From Stutzerimonas nosocomialis (lineage in GTDB: Bacteria > Pseudomonadota > Gammaproteobacteria > Pseudomonadales > Pseudomonadaceae): a stretch of DNA of 64,000 bases. The translations under genes were made by a program, and so were the position numbers. The DNA lies in assembly GCF_005876855.1 (NCBI RefSeq), contig NZ_QLAE01000005.1:124001-188000 (forward strand), read 5' to 3'. The notes beneath the pieces were generated by a model. That model saw nothing but the letters and a program-made list of their open reading frames with translations, was not told the origin of the DNA and ran no database searches. This document shows positions 36,066 through 46,431 of this stretch, one piece after another (within the stretch, counting starts at the first letter, position 1; each line of letters starts with the position of its first letter).

Positions 36066-38669
36066 ATGGGTAAATCGCTGGTCATCGTGGAATCACCGGC
36101 CAAGGCCAAGACCATCAACAAGTATTTGGGCAACCAGTACGTGGTGAAGTCGAGTATCGGCCACATCCGCGACCTTCCCACCAGCGGCTCGGGCACTGCC
36201 AGCAAAGAGCCGGCCAAGCGCACCAAGAGCGCCGAAACCGCCGCCCTGTCGCCGAAGGAAAAATCCAAGCGCCAGCTCTTCGCCCGCATGGGCGTCGACC
36301 CCGAGGCGGGATGGAAGGCCAAGTACGAGATCCTGCCGGGCAAGGAAAAGGTGATCGAGGAGCTGCGCCGCCTGGCCAAGGAAGCCGACACCATCTATCT
36401 CGCGACCGACTTGGACCGCGAGGGGGAAGCCATCGCCTGGCACCTGCGCGAGTCCATCGGTGGCGATGACAGCCGCTACAAGCGCGTGGTGTTCAACGAG
36501 ATCACCAAGAAGGCGATCCAGGAGGCCTTCTCCAAGCCCGGCGACCTGGACATCAACCGCGTCAATGCGCAGCAGGCCCGCCGTTTCCTCGACCGCGTCG
36601 TTGGTTACATGGTCTCGCCGCTGCTCTGGCAGAAGATCGCCCGTGGGCTTTCGGCCGGGCGCGTGCAGTCGGTGGCGGTGAAGCTGGTGGTCGAGCGGGA
36701 GCGCGAGATCCGCGCCTTCGTGCCCGAGGAATACTGGGAAGTCCATGCCGATCTGGCGACCGCGAAAAAGGCCGCGGTGCGCTTCGAGGTCGCCCGCCAG
36801 AATGGCGAAGCCTTCAAGCCGCTCAACGAAGCCCAGGCCAACGCCGCGCTGGAAAAGCTCAAGGGCGCCAGCTACAGCGTCGTCAAGCGCGAGGACAAGC
36901 CCACCAGCAGCCGTCCCTCGGCACCGTTCATCACTTCCACGCTGCAGCAGGCGGCGAGCAATCGCCTCGGTTTCGGCGTGAAGAAGACCATGATGATGGC
37001 CCAGCGTCTCTACGAGGCCGGCTACATTACCTACATGCGAACCGACTCGACCAATCTCTCGGCCGACGCCCTCACCATGGCCAGGGGCTTCATCGAAAGC
37101 GAGTTCGGGGCCCAGTACCTGCCGGAGAAGCCGAACTTCTATTCCAGCAAGGAAGGTGCGCAGGAGGCCCACGAGGCGATCCGTCCCTCTGACGTGAACC
37201 TGCGGCCGAACCAGCTTTCGGGCATGGAGCGCGATGCCGAGCGGCTGTACGACCTGATCTGGCGCCAGTTCGTGGCCTGCCAGATGCCGCCCGCCGAATA
37301 CCTGTCCACCAGCGTCACGGTGGCCGCCGCCGATTTCGAGCTGCGTGCCAAGGGCCGTATCCTCAAGTTCGACGGTTACACCCGGGTCATGCCGCAGCAG
37401 AGCAAGTCCGGCGAGGACGATGTGCTGCCGGAGATGAAGCAGGGCGACGCCATGACCTTGCTCAAGCTCGACCCGAGCCAGCATTTCACCAAGCCGCCGG
37501 CGCGCTATTCCGAAGCCAGCCTGGTCAAGGAGATGGAGAAGCGCGGCATCGGCCGGCCTTCGACCTATGCGGCGATCATTTCGACCATCCAGGACCGGGG
37601 CTACGTCTCGCTGCACAACCGGCGGTTCTACTCGGAAAAGATGGGCGATATCGTCACCGAGCGTCTCTCGGAGAGCTTCAACAACCTGATGGACTACGGC
37701 TTCACCGCCGCCATGGAAGAGAACCTGGACGACGTCGCCCAGGGCGAGCGTGAGTGGAAGCACCTGCTCGACGAGTTCTATGGCGATTTCCGCGGCAAGC
37801 TGGAAGCGGCCGAAAGCGGCGAGGGCGGCATGCGGGCCAATCTGCCGACGCTCACCGACATTCCCTGCAAGGTCTGCGGCCGCCCGATGATGATCCGCAC
37901 GGCCTCCACCGGCGTGTTCCTCGGCTGCTCCGGCTACAGCCTGCCGCCGAAGGAGCGCTGCAAGTCGACGGTCAACCTGATCCCCGGTGACGAGATCGCG
38001 GCCGATGACGAGGGCGAATCGGAATCGCGGGTTCTGCTGGGCAAGCATCGCTGCCCGATCTGCAGCACGGCGATGGATGCCTATCTGCTCGACGAAAAGC
38101 ACAAGCTCCACATCTGCGGCAACAACCCCGACTGCTCCGGCTACGAGATCGAGGAAGGGCAGTACCGCATCAAGGGCTACGAAGGTCCGAGTCTGGAATG
38201 CGACAAGTGCGGCAGCGAGATGCAGCTCAAGACCGGCCGCTTCGGCAAGTTCTTCGGCTGCACCAACGCCGATTGCAAGAACACCCGCAAGCTGCTGAAG
38301 AACGGCGAGCCGGCGCCGCCGAAGATGGACGCGGTGAAGATGCCCGAGCTCAAGTGCGAGAAGGTCGACGACACCTACGTCCTGCGCGACGGTGCCTCGG
38401 GGTTGTTCCTGGCCGCCAGCCAGTTCCCGAAGAACCGCGAAACCCGTGCGCCGCTGGTGGTCGAGCTGCTGCCGCACAAGGACGAGATCGACCCGAAGTA
38501 CCACTTCCTGCTCGAGGCGCCGCAAAAGGATCCGGAGGGGCGTCCCGCGGTGATCCGCTTCAGCCGCAAGACCAAGGAGCAGTACGTGCAGACCGAAGTC
38601 GAGGGCAAGCCGACCGGCTGGCGCGCCTTCTACGACGGCGGCAAGTGGAAGGTCGAGGACAAGCGCTGA
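36066..38669 (+). CDS. topA: DNA topoisomerase I
   Basis: The 867-residue type IA topoisomerase begins [20 protein letters not shown] (Toprim domain with Glu) and has [15 protein letters not shown]. The catalytic Tyr323 lies in [32 protein letters not shown] follows, and Cys-rich zinc ribbons lie near the C-terminus, such as CKVCGRPM and CDKCGSEM. It relaxes negative supercoils. The ATG at 36066 is fixed by the family start; AGGAACT lies upstream. A sigma-70-like promoter is at 35861. Confidence 0.97.
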   Translation: MGKSLVIVESPAKAKTINKYLGNQYVVKSSIGHIRDLPTSGSGTASKEPAKRTKSAETAALSPKEKSKRQLFARMGVDPEAGWKAKYEILPGKEKVIEELRRLAKEADTIYLATDLDREGEAIAWHLRESIGGDDSRYKRVVFNEITKKAIQEAFSKPGDLDINRVNAQQARRFLDRVVGYMVSPLLWQKIARGLSAGRVQSVAVKLVVEREREIRAFVPEEYWEVHADLATAKKAAVRFEVARQNGEAFKPLNEAQANAALEKLKGASYSVVKREDKPTSSRPSAPFITSTLQQAASNRLGFGVKKTMMMAQRLYEAGYITYMRTDSTNLSADALTMARGFIESEFGAQYLPEKPNFYSSKEGAQEAHEAIRPSDVNLRPNQLSGMERDAERLYDLIWRQFVACQMPPAEYLSTSVTVAAADFELRAKGRILKFDGYTRVMPQQSKSGEDDVLPEMKQGDAMTLLKLDPSQHFTKPPARYSEASLVKEMEKRGIGRPSTYAAIISTIQDRGYVSLHNRRFYSEKMGDIVTERLSESFNNLMDYGFTAAMEENLDDVAQGEREWKHLLDEFYGDFRGKLEAAESGEGGMRANLPTLTDIPCKVCGRPMMIRTASTGVFLGCSGYSLPPKERCKSTVNLIPGDEIAADDEGESESRVLLGKHRCPICSTAMDAYLLDEKHKLHICGNNPDCSGYEIEEGQYRIKGYEGPSLECDKCGSEMQLKTGRFGKFFGCTNADCKNTRKLLKNGEPAPPKMDAVKMPELKCEKVDDTYVLRDGASGLFLAASQFPKNRETRAPLVVELLPHKDEIDPKYHFLLEAPQKDPEGRPAVIRFSRKTKEQYVQTEVEGKPTGWRAFYDGGKWKVEDKR

Positions 38670-38780
38670 GTCTTTCCTGAAGAAGGCGGCCGCCCGGCGG
38701 CGGCTGCCTTCGGCCTTCATCGCTTGCTGTCCGGGCGCCGCCCGATCATGCTGGTTTCGATCCCTGTCGCGGAGAACGCC

Positions 38781-39305
38781 ATGGCCCACGAGCTCTATAC
38801 CCGAACCAATCAGAAGATCTACTTTGCCGGTCTGTCGCTGGAAAGCTGGCGCCAGAGCGAGCAGGGTGGGTCGATGAATGCTCAGGGCCTGATCCAGGCC
38901 GAGCGCGAAGCCTGCGTCTTCCACCTGTACGGGGCCTTGCTCGGGCTTTGTCACGAGATCGCGGGCTATTACCGCTCGGCCGATGCCGGCGCTCCGCAGG
39001 TCGAGACGATGCTCACCCCCGGTTCGCTGGAAGCCTATCCGAGCCCGGAGCGGGGCGAACTGGTCGAGCTGGCAAGCCAGCCGGAAACCTGGCTCGGGCA
39101 GCTGCTGGCCGCCTACGCGGCGCTGTTCCGGCCTCCGCAAGCGCCGTCCAGGGCCAAGGTCGATCCGCGTACCCCCTTGATCGAGGTGGTCAGCGACGAC
39201 GAAGCGTCCGAAGCACCTGGCCTGACCCGCGAAGAGGCCGAAGCCTGGCGGCAGAACCTCAAGCAGCTGGCCCTGCGCTTTCGCGAATCGATGACCGAAT
39301 GCTGA
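38781..39305 (+). CDS. DUF6586-type conserved protein
   Basis: The 174-residue protein begins MAHELYTRTNQKIYFAGLSL, is mostly helical, and ends with an acidic-to-helical tail ending SMTEC. It is a conserved Pseudomonas protein between topA and lexA-sulA with no known function. GGAGAACGCC precedes the ATG at 38781. No export signal is present. Confidence 0.8.
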   Translation: MAHELYTRTNQKIYFAGLSLESWRQSEQGGSMNAQGLIQAEREACVFHLYGALLGLCHEIAGYYRSADAGAPQVETMLTPGSLEAYPSPERGELVELASQPETWLGQLLAAYAALFRPPQAPSRAKVDPRTPLIEVVSDDEASEAPGLTREEAEAWRQNLKQLALRFRESMTEC

Positions 39306-39380
39306 GGCCTCGTCTGCCAGGCGAGCCTGTGGCGATTGCGCTCGGCTGGTACAATGCGCCCTTTCATGGAGGGTGATCTC

Positions 39381-39617
39381 ATGCCTACGTCTTTTCTCGA
39401 AATCGTCGAACTGCCTGACGGGCGCATCGTCCTGCGCCGCGCGGACGACGAAGAAGCGCTGCTTACGCTGGATTTTTCCAGCGACGCGAAACTCTTTCTG
39501 CAAGGGCAGCACGTTGAGGTCGCCAAGGCGATGATCAATGTCGGCGTGCAAATGGCGGGGCGGATGTCGGAAGGGGAATTGGAGCGGGAAGAAGAGGTAT
39601 CGCGGGTCTTGCATTGA
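39381..39617 (+). CDS. small conserved protein, unknown function
   Basis: The 78-residue protein begins MPTSFLEIVELPDGRIVLRR and is acidic, ending EREEEVSRVLH. A gene of this size and place accompanies the DUF6586-type gene in related genomes, as I recall. GGAGGGTGATCTC gives a good ribosome site. The function is unknown. It converges on sulA across 40 bases. Confidence 0.8.
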   Translation: MPTSFLEIVELPDGRIVLRRADDEEALLTLDFSSDAKLFLQGQHVEVAKAMINVGVQMAGRMSEGELEREEEVSRVLH

Positions 39618-39657
39618 GGTGGTGGGTCGGCACGTCCCTGTGCTGACGGGATTGTGA

Positions 39658-40134
39658 TTACTGGCCCAGCCTGATGTTGAGGCTCTGGGCGCCTCCCTTA
39701 CGTGCCGCGGCGCGCAGCTTGAGCCGTGTGGCACCGTCGAGTTTTCCGAGCCAGCTGATGACGGTATGGCTGCAGCCTGAAACCAGAGCCTTGCAAGCCA
39801 GATCGAGCGCATTGTGCGTGCCGCTCGGCTGCAGCAGCAGAATCCGCTCGCGATTGAGCCCGCTTTCCTTCAGCCATTCCTGCGTCAGCACCGTCGGTGG
39901 GGCGATCAACGTCAGCCATCGGCTGTCGGCCGCCTCGCTCAGGTCCCGCAGGATCGGCGCCAGCAGCAACCGGCAATGCGCGCTGCTGCCGCTCAGGCTC
40001 ATCTCGCTGAGGCCTTCCGGTTCGGGTTCGCTGTCCTTGAGCTGTGGCAGCGCCGAGAAGGGCGCCATGTGGTGGGCGAGGAAGCCCTCGAATAGCGACA
40101 GCTGTGAGCGCGATGGGATGCTCTGGTACTGCAT
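39658..40134 (-). CDS. sulA: SOS cell-division inhibitor SulA
   Basis: The 158-residue protein contains WLTLIAPPTVLTQEWLKESG and ILLLQPSGTHNALDLACKAL, the RecA-like SulA core, and SCSHTVISWLG-type residues near the end. SulA binds FtsZ and blocks septation during SOS. It lies 9 bases after the lexA stop on the same strand, so it is expressed from the lexA promoter and its SOS box, the usual Pseudomonas layout. Confidence 0.88.
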   Translation of the reverse strand: MQYQSIPSRSQLSLFEGFLAHHMAPFSALPQLKDSEPEPEGLSEMSLSGSSAHCRLLLAPILRDLSEAADSRWLTLIAPPTVLTQEWLKESGLNRERILLLQPSGTHNALDLACKALVSGCSHTVISWLGKLDGATRLKLRAAARKGGAQSLNIRLGQ

Positions 40135-40143
40135 GGTTTCTCC

Positions 40144-40752
40144 TCAGCGGCGAATCACGCCGACACTCAAGCCTTCGATGACCAGTTCCTGCTGTTCGAG
40201 GTCGACCTCGATCGGCGCGAATTCGGGATTCTCCGCAAGCAGCCAGACCTTCTTGCCGTCGCGCTTGAGGCGCTTGACGGTGACCTCGTCACCGACGCGG
40301 GCGACGACGATCTGGCCGTTGCGGGCTTCGCGGGTGGTGTGCACGGCAAGCAGGTCGCCGTCGAAGATCCCGACGTCCTTCATGCTCATGCCGCGTACCC
40401 GCAACAGGTAATCGGCACGCGGGTGGAAAAACGTAGGATCGATCTGACAGGATTCCTCGACATGTTGCTGCGCCAGGATCGGGGCACCTGCCGCCACGCG
40501 TCCGATGATCGGCAGACCGGCCTCTTCGCCGGTCGCTTCGAAGCCGGGGATGCGGATGCCGCGCGACGCGCCGGGGGTCATCTCGATGGCGCCTTTCTTG
40601 GCCAGTGCCTTGAGGTGATCCTCGGCAGCGTTGGGCGACTTGAAGCCCAGTGCCTGGGCTATCTCGGCCCGGGTCGGGGGATAGCCGTTCTCTTCCAGGC
40701 AGTTCTTGATGAAGGCTAGGATTTCCGATTGGCGCGGCGTCAGCTTGATCAT
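40144..40752 (-). CDS. lexA: LexA repressor
   Basis: The 202-residue protein has a winged helix N-terminus ([20 protein letters not shown], then [20 protein letters not shown]). The self-cleavage bond is Ala88-Gly89 (VAAGAPIL), with catalytic Ser123 (RGMSMKDVG) and Lys160 ([10 protein letters not shown]). It represses SOS genes until RecA filaments trigger cleavage. An SOS box lies upstream at 40780. It heads the lexA-sulA operon and diverges from psrA. Confidence 0.97.
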   Translation of the reverse strand: MIKLTPRQSEILAFIKNCLEENGYPPTRAEIAQALGFKSPNAAEDHLKALAKKGAIEMTPGASRGIRIPGFEATGEEAGLPIIGRVAAGAPILAQQHVEESCQIDPTFFHPRADYLLRVRGMSMKDVGIFDGDLLAVHTTREARNGQIVVARVGDEVTVKRLKRDGKKVWLLAENPEFAPIEVDLEQQELVIEGLSVGVIRR

Positions 40753-40779
40753 GGCGGGCTCTGTGCGTTTATCCAGTAG

Positions 40780-40795
40780 CTGGGATTATATACAG
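40780..40795. promoter_or_regulatory. LexA box (SOS operator) of lexA-sulA
   Basis: CTGGGATTATATACAG is CTG-N10-CAG with an AT-rich centre, near the consensus CTGTATATATATACAG. It lies 28-43 bases upstream of the lexA ATG on the minus strand, giving autoregulation. Confidence 0.9.
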
Positions 40796-40905
40796 TGACC
40801 TGCGCTTGGCAATTGCTGTTTGTCCCTGCTGCGCGGGGTTTGCGTCGTTTGGCTTTGGGATATGATCCCAGCCACGGTCAGCAGGTTGTCTGTTGACTTG
40901 TGGGT

Positions 40906-40936
40906 GTTTGAAACGTAAGTTTCAAACAGGTGTTTG
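40906..40936. promoter_or_regulatory. double PsrA operator upstream of psrA
   Basis: GAAACGTAAGTTTC at 40910-40923 and CAAACAGGTGTTTG at 40923-40936 both fit (G/C)AAAC-N4-GTTT(G/C) perfectly and share one base. The first lies inside a larger 9-4-9 perfect palindrome at 40906-40927. Together they sit 16-46 bases before the psrA start; the second ends just before its ribosome site. A possible -10 (TATGAT, 40861) and a TTGACT hexamer (40893) lie upstream. Autorepression is expected. Confidence 0.8.
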
Positions 40937-40951
40937 TCTGGTGGAGGGGTC

Positions 40952-41659
40952 ATGGCGCAGTCCGAAACGGTGGAACGCATCCTGGATGCTGCGGAACAGC
41001 TGTTTGCGGAGAAAGGCTTCGCCGAGACCTCGCTTCGCCTGATCACCAGCAAGGCCGGCGTCAATCTCGCTGCGGTCAACTATCACTTCGGTTCGAAGAA
41101 GGCGCTGATCCAGGCGGTGTTCTCGCGCTTTCTCGGGCCCTTCTGCGCGAGTCTCGAGAAGGAACTCGATCGGCGGGAAGCCGAATCGGACGTGCCCGAC
41201 ACGCTCGAGCAGCTGCTGGGAATCCTCGTCGAGCAGACCATGGCGGTGAAGCCGCGCAGCGGCGACGATCTGTCGATCTTCATGCGGCTCCTGGGGCTGG
41301 CCTTCAGCCAGAGCCAGGGACACCTGCGGCGCTACCTGGAAGACATGTACGGCAAGGTGTTTCGCCGCTACATGCACCGGGTGCACGAGGCGGCGCCTTC
41401 CATTCCACCGATCGAGCTGTTCTGGCGCGTCCATTTCATGCTCGGTGCCGCCGCGTTCAGCATGTCGGGCATCAAGGCACTGCGCGCCATCGCCGACAAC
41501 GATTTCGGCGTGGATACCTCCATCGAGCAGGTGATGCGCATGATGGTGCCGTTCCTGGCCGCCGGCATGCGGGCCGAGAGCGGGATACAGGATGCGGCTC
41601 TCGCCGATGCCCACCCGCGTGCCCGTCGCAACGCTGTGGCCATGCCGGCCAAGGCCTGA
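40952..41659 (+). CDS. psrA: TetR-family regulator PsrA
   Basis: The 235-residue protein has a TetR helix-turn-helix (ETVERILDAAEQLFAEKGFA, then SKAGVNLAAVNYHFGSKKAL) and a helical ligand domain. Its neighbours are lexA, nagZ and MTIP, exactly as around P. aeruginosa psrA (PA3006, from memory). PsrA senses long-chain fatty acids, represses beta-oxidation genes and itself, and activates rpoS. Perfect PsrA boxes upstream support the name. GGAGGGG precedes the ATG at 40952. Confidence 0.92.
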   Translation: MAQSETVERILDAAEQLFAEKGFAETSLRLITSKAGVNLAAVNYHFGSKKALIQAVFSRFLGPFCASLEKELDRREAESDVPDTLEQLLGILVEQTMAVKPRSGDDLSIFMRLLGLAFSQSQGHLRRYLEDMYGKVFRRYMHRVHEAAPSIPPIELFWRVHFMLGAAAFSMSGIKALRAIADNDFGVDTSIEQVMRMMVPFLAAGMRAESGIQDAALADAHPRARRNAVAMPAKA

Positions 41660-41714
41660 CGTTCGGCAGGGCGGCTGCCTCGCCCGGGCCTGCGGCGCCT
41701 GTTAAGCTTGCGCC

Positions 41715-42239
41715 ATGGCACTTCTCGATCTACTCCACGTTTCCATTGCCGATCAGCAGCTCTATGGCTTTTGCCAGGGCCGGCTGCGCTGCCGGCTGCC
41801 CGTGTCGACTGCCCTGAACGGGGCGGGCGAGCGCAACGGCTCCGGTTGCACGCCGCGTGGCCGGCATGTGGTGCGTGCCCGCATCGGTGACGGGCTGCCG
41901 GCCGGAGCGGTACTGCGCGGTCGGCGCTGGACAGGCGAAACCTGGACGCCCGCGCTGCATGAGCAGCACCCCGGGCGGGACTGGATCCTCAGCCGTATTC
42001 TCTGGCTCAGCGGTTGCGAGCCGGGTTTCAATCGCCTCGGCACGGTCGACACCTTCCGTCGCTACATCTATCTGCATGGCACGCCTGACAGCGAGCCGAT
42101 GGGCGTGCCGCTTTCCCATGGCTGCATTCGCCTGCGCAACGCCGATCTGCTCGAGCTGTTCCCCCGGGTTCCGGTCGGCTGCACGGTGCAGATCGGTGAA
42201 GACAGCTGTCCGGACTGGGCATCGGCTCCTCTCGAATAA
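41715..42239 (+). CDS. L,D-transpeptidase (YkuD) family protein
   Basis: The 174-residue protein ends with the YkuD signature: YIYLHGTPDSEPMGVPLSHG, then CIRLRNADLLELF, with catalytic Cys137. YkuD domains crosslink peptidoglycan or attach lipoprotein to it. No signal peptide is seen at the start (MALLDLLHVSIADQQLYGF), so export or a cytoplasmic role is unclear. It lies between psrA and nagZ, which is 14 bases on and also acts on murein fragments. Confidence 0.87.
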   Translation: MALLDLLHVSIADQQLYGFCQGRLRCRLPVSTALNGAGERNGSGCTPRGRHVVRARIGDGLPAGAVLRGRRWTGETWTPALHEQHPGRDWILSRILWLSGCEPGFNRLGTVDTFRRYIYLHGTPDSEPMGVPLSHGCIRLRNADLLELFPRVPVGCTVQIGEDSCPDWASAPLE

Positions 42240-42253
42240 GGATTAAGCAAGAC

Positions 42254-43252
42254 ATGCAAGGCTCTCTGATGCTGGACATCGCCGGCACCTGGCTGACCGC
42301 CGAGGACCGTCACCTGTTGCGCCAGCCGCAGGTGGGTGGACTGATCCTGTTCGCCCGCAACATCGAGGACCCGTTGCAGGTCCAGCAGCTCTGCCGCTCG
42401 ATTCGCGCGGTGCGTCCAGACCTGTTGCTCGCGGTCGACCAGGAAGGCGGGCGCGTCCAGCGCCTGCGCCAGGGATTCGTGCGGCTGCCGGCGATGCGTG
42501 GCCTGGCGGCCTGTGCCGACGCGCCGGCGCTGGCCCGAGCCTGTGGCTGGGTGATGGCCACCGAGGTGCTGGCAGTCGGGCTGGATATCAGTTTCGCCCC
42601 GGTGCTGGACCTCGACCACCAGCGCAGCGCGGTGATCGGCGCGCGTTCGTTCGAGGCCGACCCCGGGCGGGCGATCGAGCTGATCGGCGCCTTCGTCGAC
42701 GGCATGCACGAGGCCGGCATGGCCTGCACCGGCAAGCATTTCCCCGGGCATGGGTGGGCCGAGGCCGACTCGCATGTGGCGATTCCGGTCGACGAGCGCG
42801 ACCTGGCGACCATCCGCAACCATGACATGCTGCCGTTCCAGGCGTTGAGCTCGAAGCTGGACGCGGTGATGCCCGCCCATGTCATCTACCCGCAGGTGGA
42901 TGACCAGCCGGCGGGCTTTTCGCGTCGCTGGCTGCAGGACATCCTGCGAGGCGAGCTCGGTTTCGACGGCGTGATTTTCAGCGATGACCTGTCGATGGCC
43001 GGTGCCCACGTGGCAGGCGATGCCGCCAGCAGGATCGAGGCCGCGCTCGACGCCGGCTGTGACATGGGGCTGGTCTGCAACGACCGCGCGGCCGCCGAGC
43101 TGGCCCTGGTCGCCCTGCAGCGCCGCTCGGTTCAAGCCTCGGCGCGGCTTGCCCGCATGCGCCGTCGCTCCAGCGTTTCGCTCGACTACAAGCAGGACCC
43201 GCGCTGGCTCGACGCCGTCGGTGCGCTACGGGCCGCTGACCTGATCGACTGA
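42254..43252 (+). CDS. nagZ: beta-N-acetylglucosaminidase NagZ
   Basis: The 332-residue family 3 glycosidase has DQEGGRVQRLRQGF, ACTGKHFPGHGWAEADSHVA with the His acid/base loop, and IFSDDLSMAGAHVAG with the nucleophile Asp. It releases GlcNAc from anhydro-muropeptides in the cytoplasm during cell-wall recycling and so influences AmpC induction. Length and motifs fit NagZ. It is followed 40 bases later by MTIP. Confidence 0.96.
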   Translation: MQGSLMLDIAGTWLTAEDRHLLRQPQVGGLILFARNIEDPLQVQQLCRSIRAVRPDLLLAVDQEGGRVQRLRQGFVRLPAMRGLAACADAPALARACGWVMATEVLAVGLDISFAPVLDLDHQRSAVIGARSFEADPGRAIELIGAFVDGMHEAGMACTGKHFPGHGWAEADSHVAIPVDERDLATIRNHDMLPFQALSSKLDAVMPAHVIYPQVDDQPAGFSRRWLQDILRGELGFDGVIFSDDLSMAGAHVAGDAASRIEAALDAGCDMGLVCNDRAAAELALVALQRRSVQASARLARMRRRSSVSLDYKQDPRWLDAVGALRAADLID

Positions 43253-43259
43253 GGCCTGA

Positions 43260-44030
<771 letters not shown>

Positions 44031-44034
44031 CCGC

Positions 44035-46320
44035 TCAGGGCAGGGGGGCGAACAGGGCGTCGAGGTCGCTCTGCTGCAGGTTCCAGCCTTCCTCGCGGCC
44101 TTCGAGCAGGCCGGCGGCCAGATCGGATTTTTCCGCCTGTAGCTGCAGGATGCGCTCCTCGACGGTGCCGCGGGCGATCAGCTTGTAGACGAATACCGAC
44201 TTGTCCTGGCCGATGCGGTGCGCGCGGTCCGTGGCCTGGTTTTCGGCGGCCGGATTCCACCAGGGGTCGTAGTGGATCACGGTGTCGGCGGCGGTCAGGT
44301 TCAGGCCGGTGCCGCCGGCCTTGAGGCTGATCAGAAACACCGGAACCTCGCCGGCCTGGAAGCGTTCGACGGGCTGGCGCCGGTCCTTGGTGGCGCCGGT
44401 GATCTGCACGTAGTCGATGCGGCGCTGCTCGAGCTCGGCTTCGATCAGCGCGAGCATCGAGGTGAACTGGGAGAACAGCAGCACCTTCCGGTTTTCGGCC
44501 AGCAGGTGCTCGAGCATTTCCATCAGGCGATCCAGCTTGCCCGAGGTGGTCCCGCGTGCCGGCCTGGCATCGCCGGCGACCAGGCGAACATCGCAGCACA
44601 CCTGGCGCAGCTTGAGCAGGGCCTCGAGGATGATCAGCTGGCTGCGCGCCAGGCCCTTGCGGTCGATCTCTTCCTGCACCTTGCGGTTCATCGCCTGACG
44701 CACGTTCTCGTAGATCTCGCGCTGCGCCGCGTTCAGCTCGATCCACTGGACGATTTCATTCTTCGCCGGCAGTTCGCGCGCCACGTCTTCCTTCTTGCGA
44801 CGGAGCAGGAAGGGGTTGATCCGACCCTTGAGGTGCGCGAGACGCGCGCTGTCGCCATGTTTCTCGATCGGAATGCGGTAGTCCCGATTGAATGCGCCGG
44901 CGTCGCCGAGCCAGCCGGGCATGAGGAACTGGAACAGCGACCACAGCTCCCCCAGGTGATTCTCCAGCGGTGTGCCGGTCAGGCACAGCCGCTGGCGCGC
45001 GACCAGCTGGCAGGCTGCGACCGCCGCCTTGCTGGCCGGGTTCTTGATGTTCTGCGCCTCGTCGAGAATCAGCACGTGGAACGTCTGGGGCTTGAGCTTT
45101 TCGATGTCCCGGGGCAGCAGGGCATAGGTGGTCAGCAGCAGGTCGTAGTCGGCCAGCTTGGCGAAATGCGCCCGGCGTCCCGCGCCGTGCAGGGCCGCCA
45201 CGCGAAGTTGCGGGGTGAAGCGTGCGGCTTCGTCCTGCCAGTTGGGGATCAGGCTGGTGGGCATCACCACCAGCGCCGGTCGATCCAGGCGCCCGGCGTT
45301 CTTTTCCGCGAGCAGGTGGGCCAGGCTCTGCAGGGTCTTGCCCAATCCCATGTCGTCGCCAAGGATGCCGCCCACCTGCAACTGGCGAAGGGTCTGTAGC
45401 CAGCCAAGCCCCTCGCGCTGATAGGGCCGCAGCGCGGCGCCGAGTCCGTTCGGCTCGCCGGCGCTGGGCCGCTCGGCCAGGGCACGGGCGAACGCCAGCA
45501 GCTGAGAACCCTCGTGCCAGTGCAGGCCTGCTCCGTCGAGCCCGCCCAGGCGAGCGGCATCGGCCATGCTCAATTCCAGGCTGTCGGCCATCGGCTGTTC
45601 GGAGAGATAAAGCTCGCCCAGGGTGGCGAGGATCGGTTTGAGCTTCGCCAGCGGCACGGCCACTTGCAGCGGCCGGTTGTCCCGAGGGGTGCGATCGAGT
45701 TGCAGGCGCACCCACTCATCGTCGCCGCGGCGCTTGAGCTGCGGTGGTGCGAGCGCGCTGGACTTCTGCCGCACCAGTCGGGCGAGCAGGGGCAGCAGGC
45801 TGACGCGCTGCCCCTTGACCAGAATCCCCACCTCCAGCTCGAAGCGCTGGGCGTTCGGGTCCGGGCGGGCACTGGCATACCAGCCGTCCACGGGCGTCAG
45901 GTCGAACAGGAAGCCTGGCCTCACATCCACGTCCCAACCCTGCTCGCGCAGCTGTGGCAGCTGCTCGAGGGCAAAGTGCAGCCAGTCTTCCTCGCTGGCG
46001 CGGTCGAACATTTCCGCTGAATCCTTGGGTAGCGCCAGGCTCTGGCGCAGCGCGGTCCTGAAGCCGAGCTGTCGCAGCTGCTGGCGCAACGCCTGCTCGG
46101 CCTGGGGCTGCCGGTCGAGGGTCTGGCGCGGCTCGCTTCGCAGCGCGGGGCCGTGGATCGCGGTGTCGCCGTAGATGAAGCTCAGGCCGGCGCGATGCTG
46201 GTACTCGCTGACCATCCGCCCGTTGCCCGCGTGATAGTGGGTGGTGAGGCAGCTGCCCAGGGTCAGGCGCGGCGCCGGCACCGGGTCGCTGCTCGGCTGG
46301 CGTTCCGCTTGGCGGCTCAT
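44035..46320 (-). CDS. SNF2-family DEAD-like helicase, lacking N-terminal SWIM region
   Basis: The 761-residue protein carries a full SNF2 motor: LRPYQREGLGWLQTLRQLQV, GDDMGLGKTLQSLAHLL (Walker A), HVLILDEAQNIKNPASKAA, CLTGTPLENHLGELWSLFQF, and the second lobe with LISLKAGGTGLNLTAADTVI and ATDRAHRIGQ. Related helicases usually start with a SWIM zinc finger a few hundred residues long. Here the reading frame is closed by the mfd stop at 46432-46434, so this protein begins after that point. The ATG at 46320 has no strong ribosome site; a TTG at 46362 is possible. It likely shares the mfd transcript. Function: DNA translocase, role unknown. Confidence 0.88.
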   Translation of the reverse strand: MSRQAERQPSSDPVPAPRLTLGSCLTTHYHAGNGRMVSEYQHRAGLSFIYGDTAIHGPALRSEPRQTLDRQPQAEQALRQQLRQLGFRTALRQSLALPKDSAEMFDRASEEDWLHFALEQLPQLREQGWDVDVRPGFLFDLTPVDGWYASARPDPNAQRFELEVGILVKGQRVSLLPLLARLVRQKSSALAPPQLKRRGDDEWVRLQLDRTPRDNRPLQVAVPLAKLKPILATLGELYLSEQPMADSLELSMADAARLGGLDGAGLHWHEGSQLLAFARALAERPSAGEPNGLGAALRPYQREGLGWLQTLRQLQVGGILGDDMGLGKTLQSLAHLLAEKNAGRLDRPALVVMPTSLIPNWQDEAARFTPQLRVAALHGAGRRAHFAKLADYDLLLTTYALLPRDIEKLKPQTFHVLILDEAQNIKNPASKAAVAACQLVARQRLCLTGTPLENHLGELWSLFQFLMPGWLGDAGAFNRDYRIPIEKHGDSARLAHLKGRINPFLLRRKKEDVARELPAKNEIVQWIELNAAQREIYENVRQAMNRKVQEEIDRKGLARSQLIILEALLKLRQVCCDVRLVAGDARPARGTTSGKLDRLMEMLEHLLAENRKVLLFSQFTSMLALIEAELEQRRIDYVQITGATKDRRQPVERFQAGEVPVFLISLKAGGTGLNLTAADTVIHYDPWWNPAAENQATDRAHRIGQDKSVFVYKLIARGTVEERILQLQAEKSDLAAGLLEGREEGWNLQQSDLDALFAPLP

Positions 46321-46431
46321 GACGCGCCGCCAGCGCCACGCCGGCGATCGCTCCGGTCGCAAGCGGATGGGCCGTCGTGCAAAAGCGGGAAGCGGCGCGG
46401 CGGCTTTATCGGCAATCGAGGCATGCGGTTC

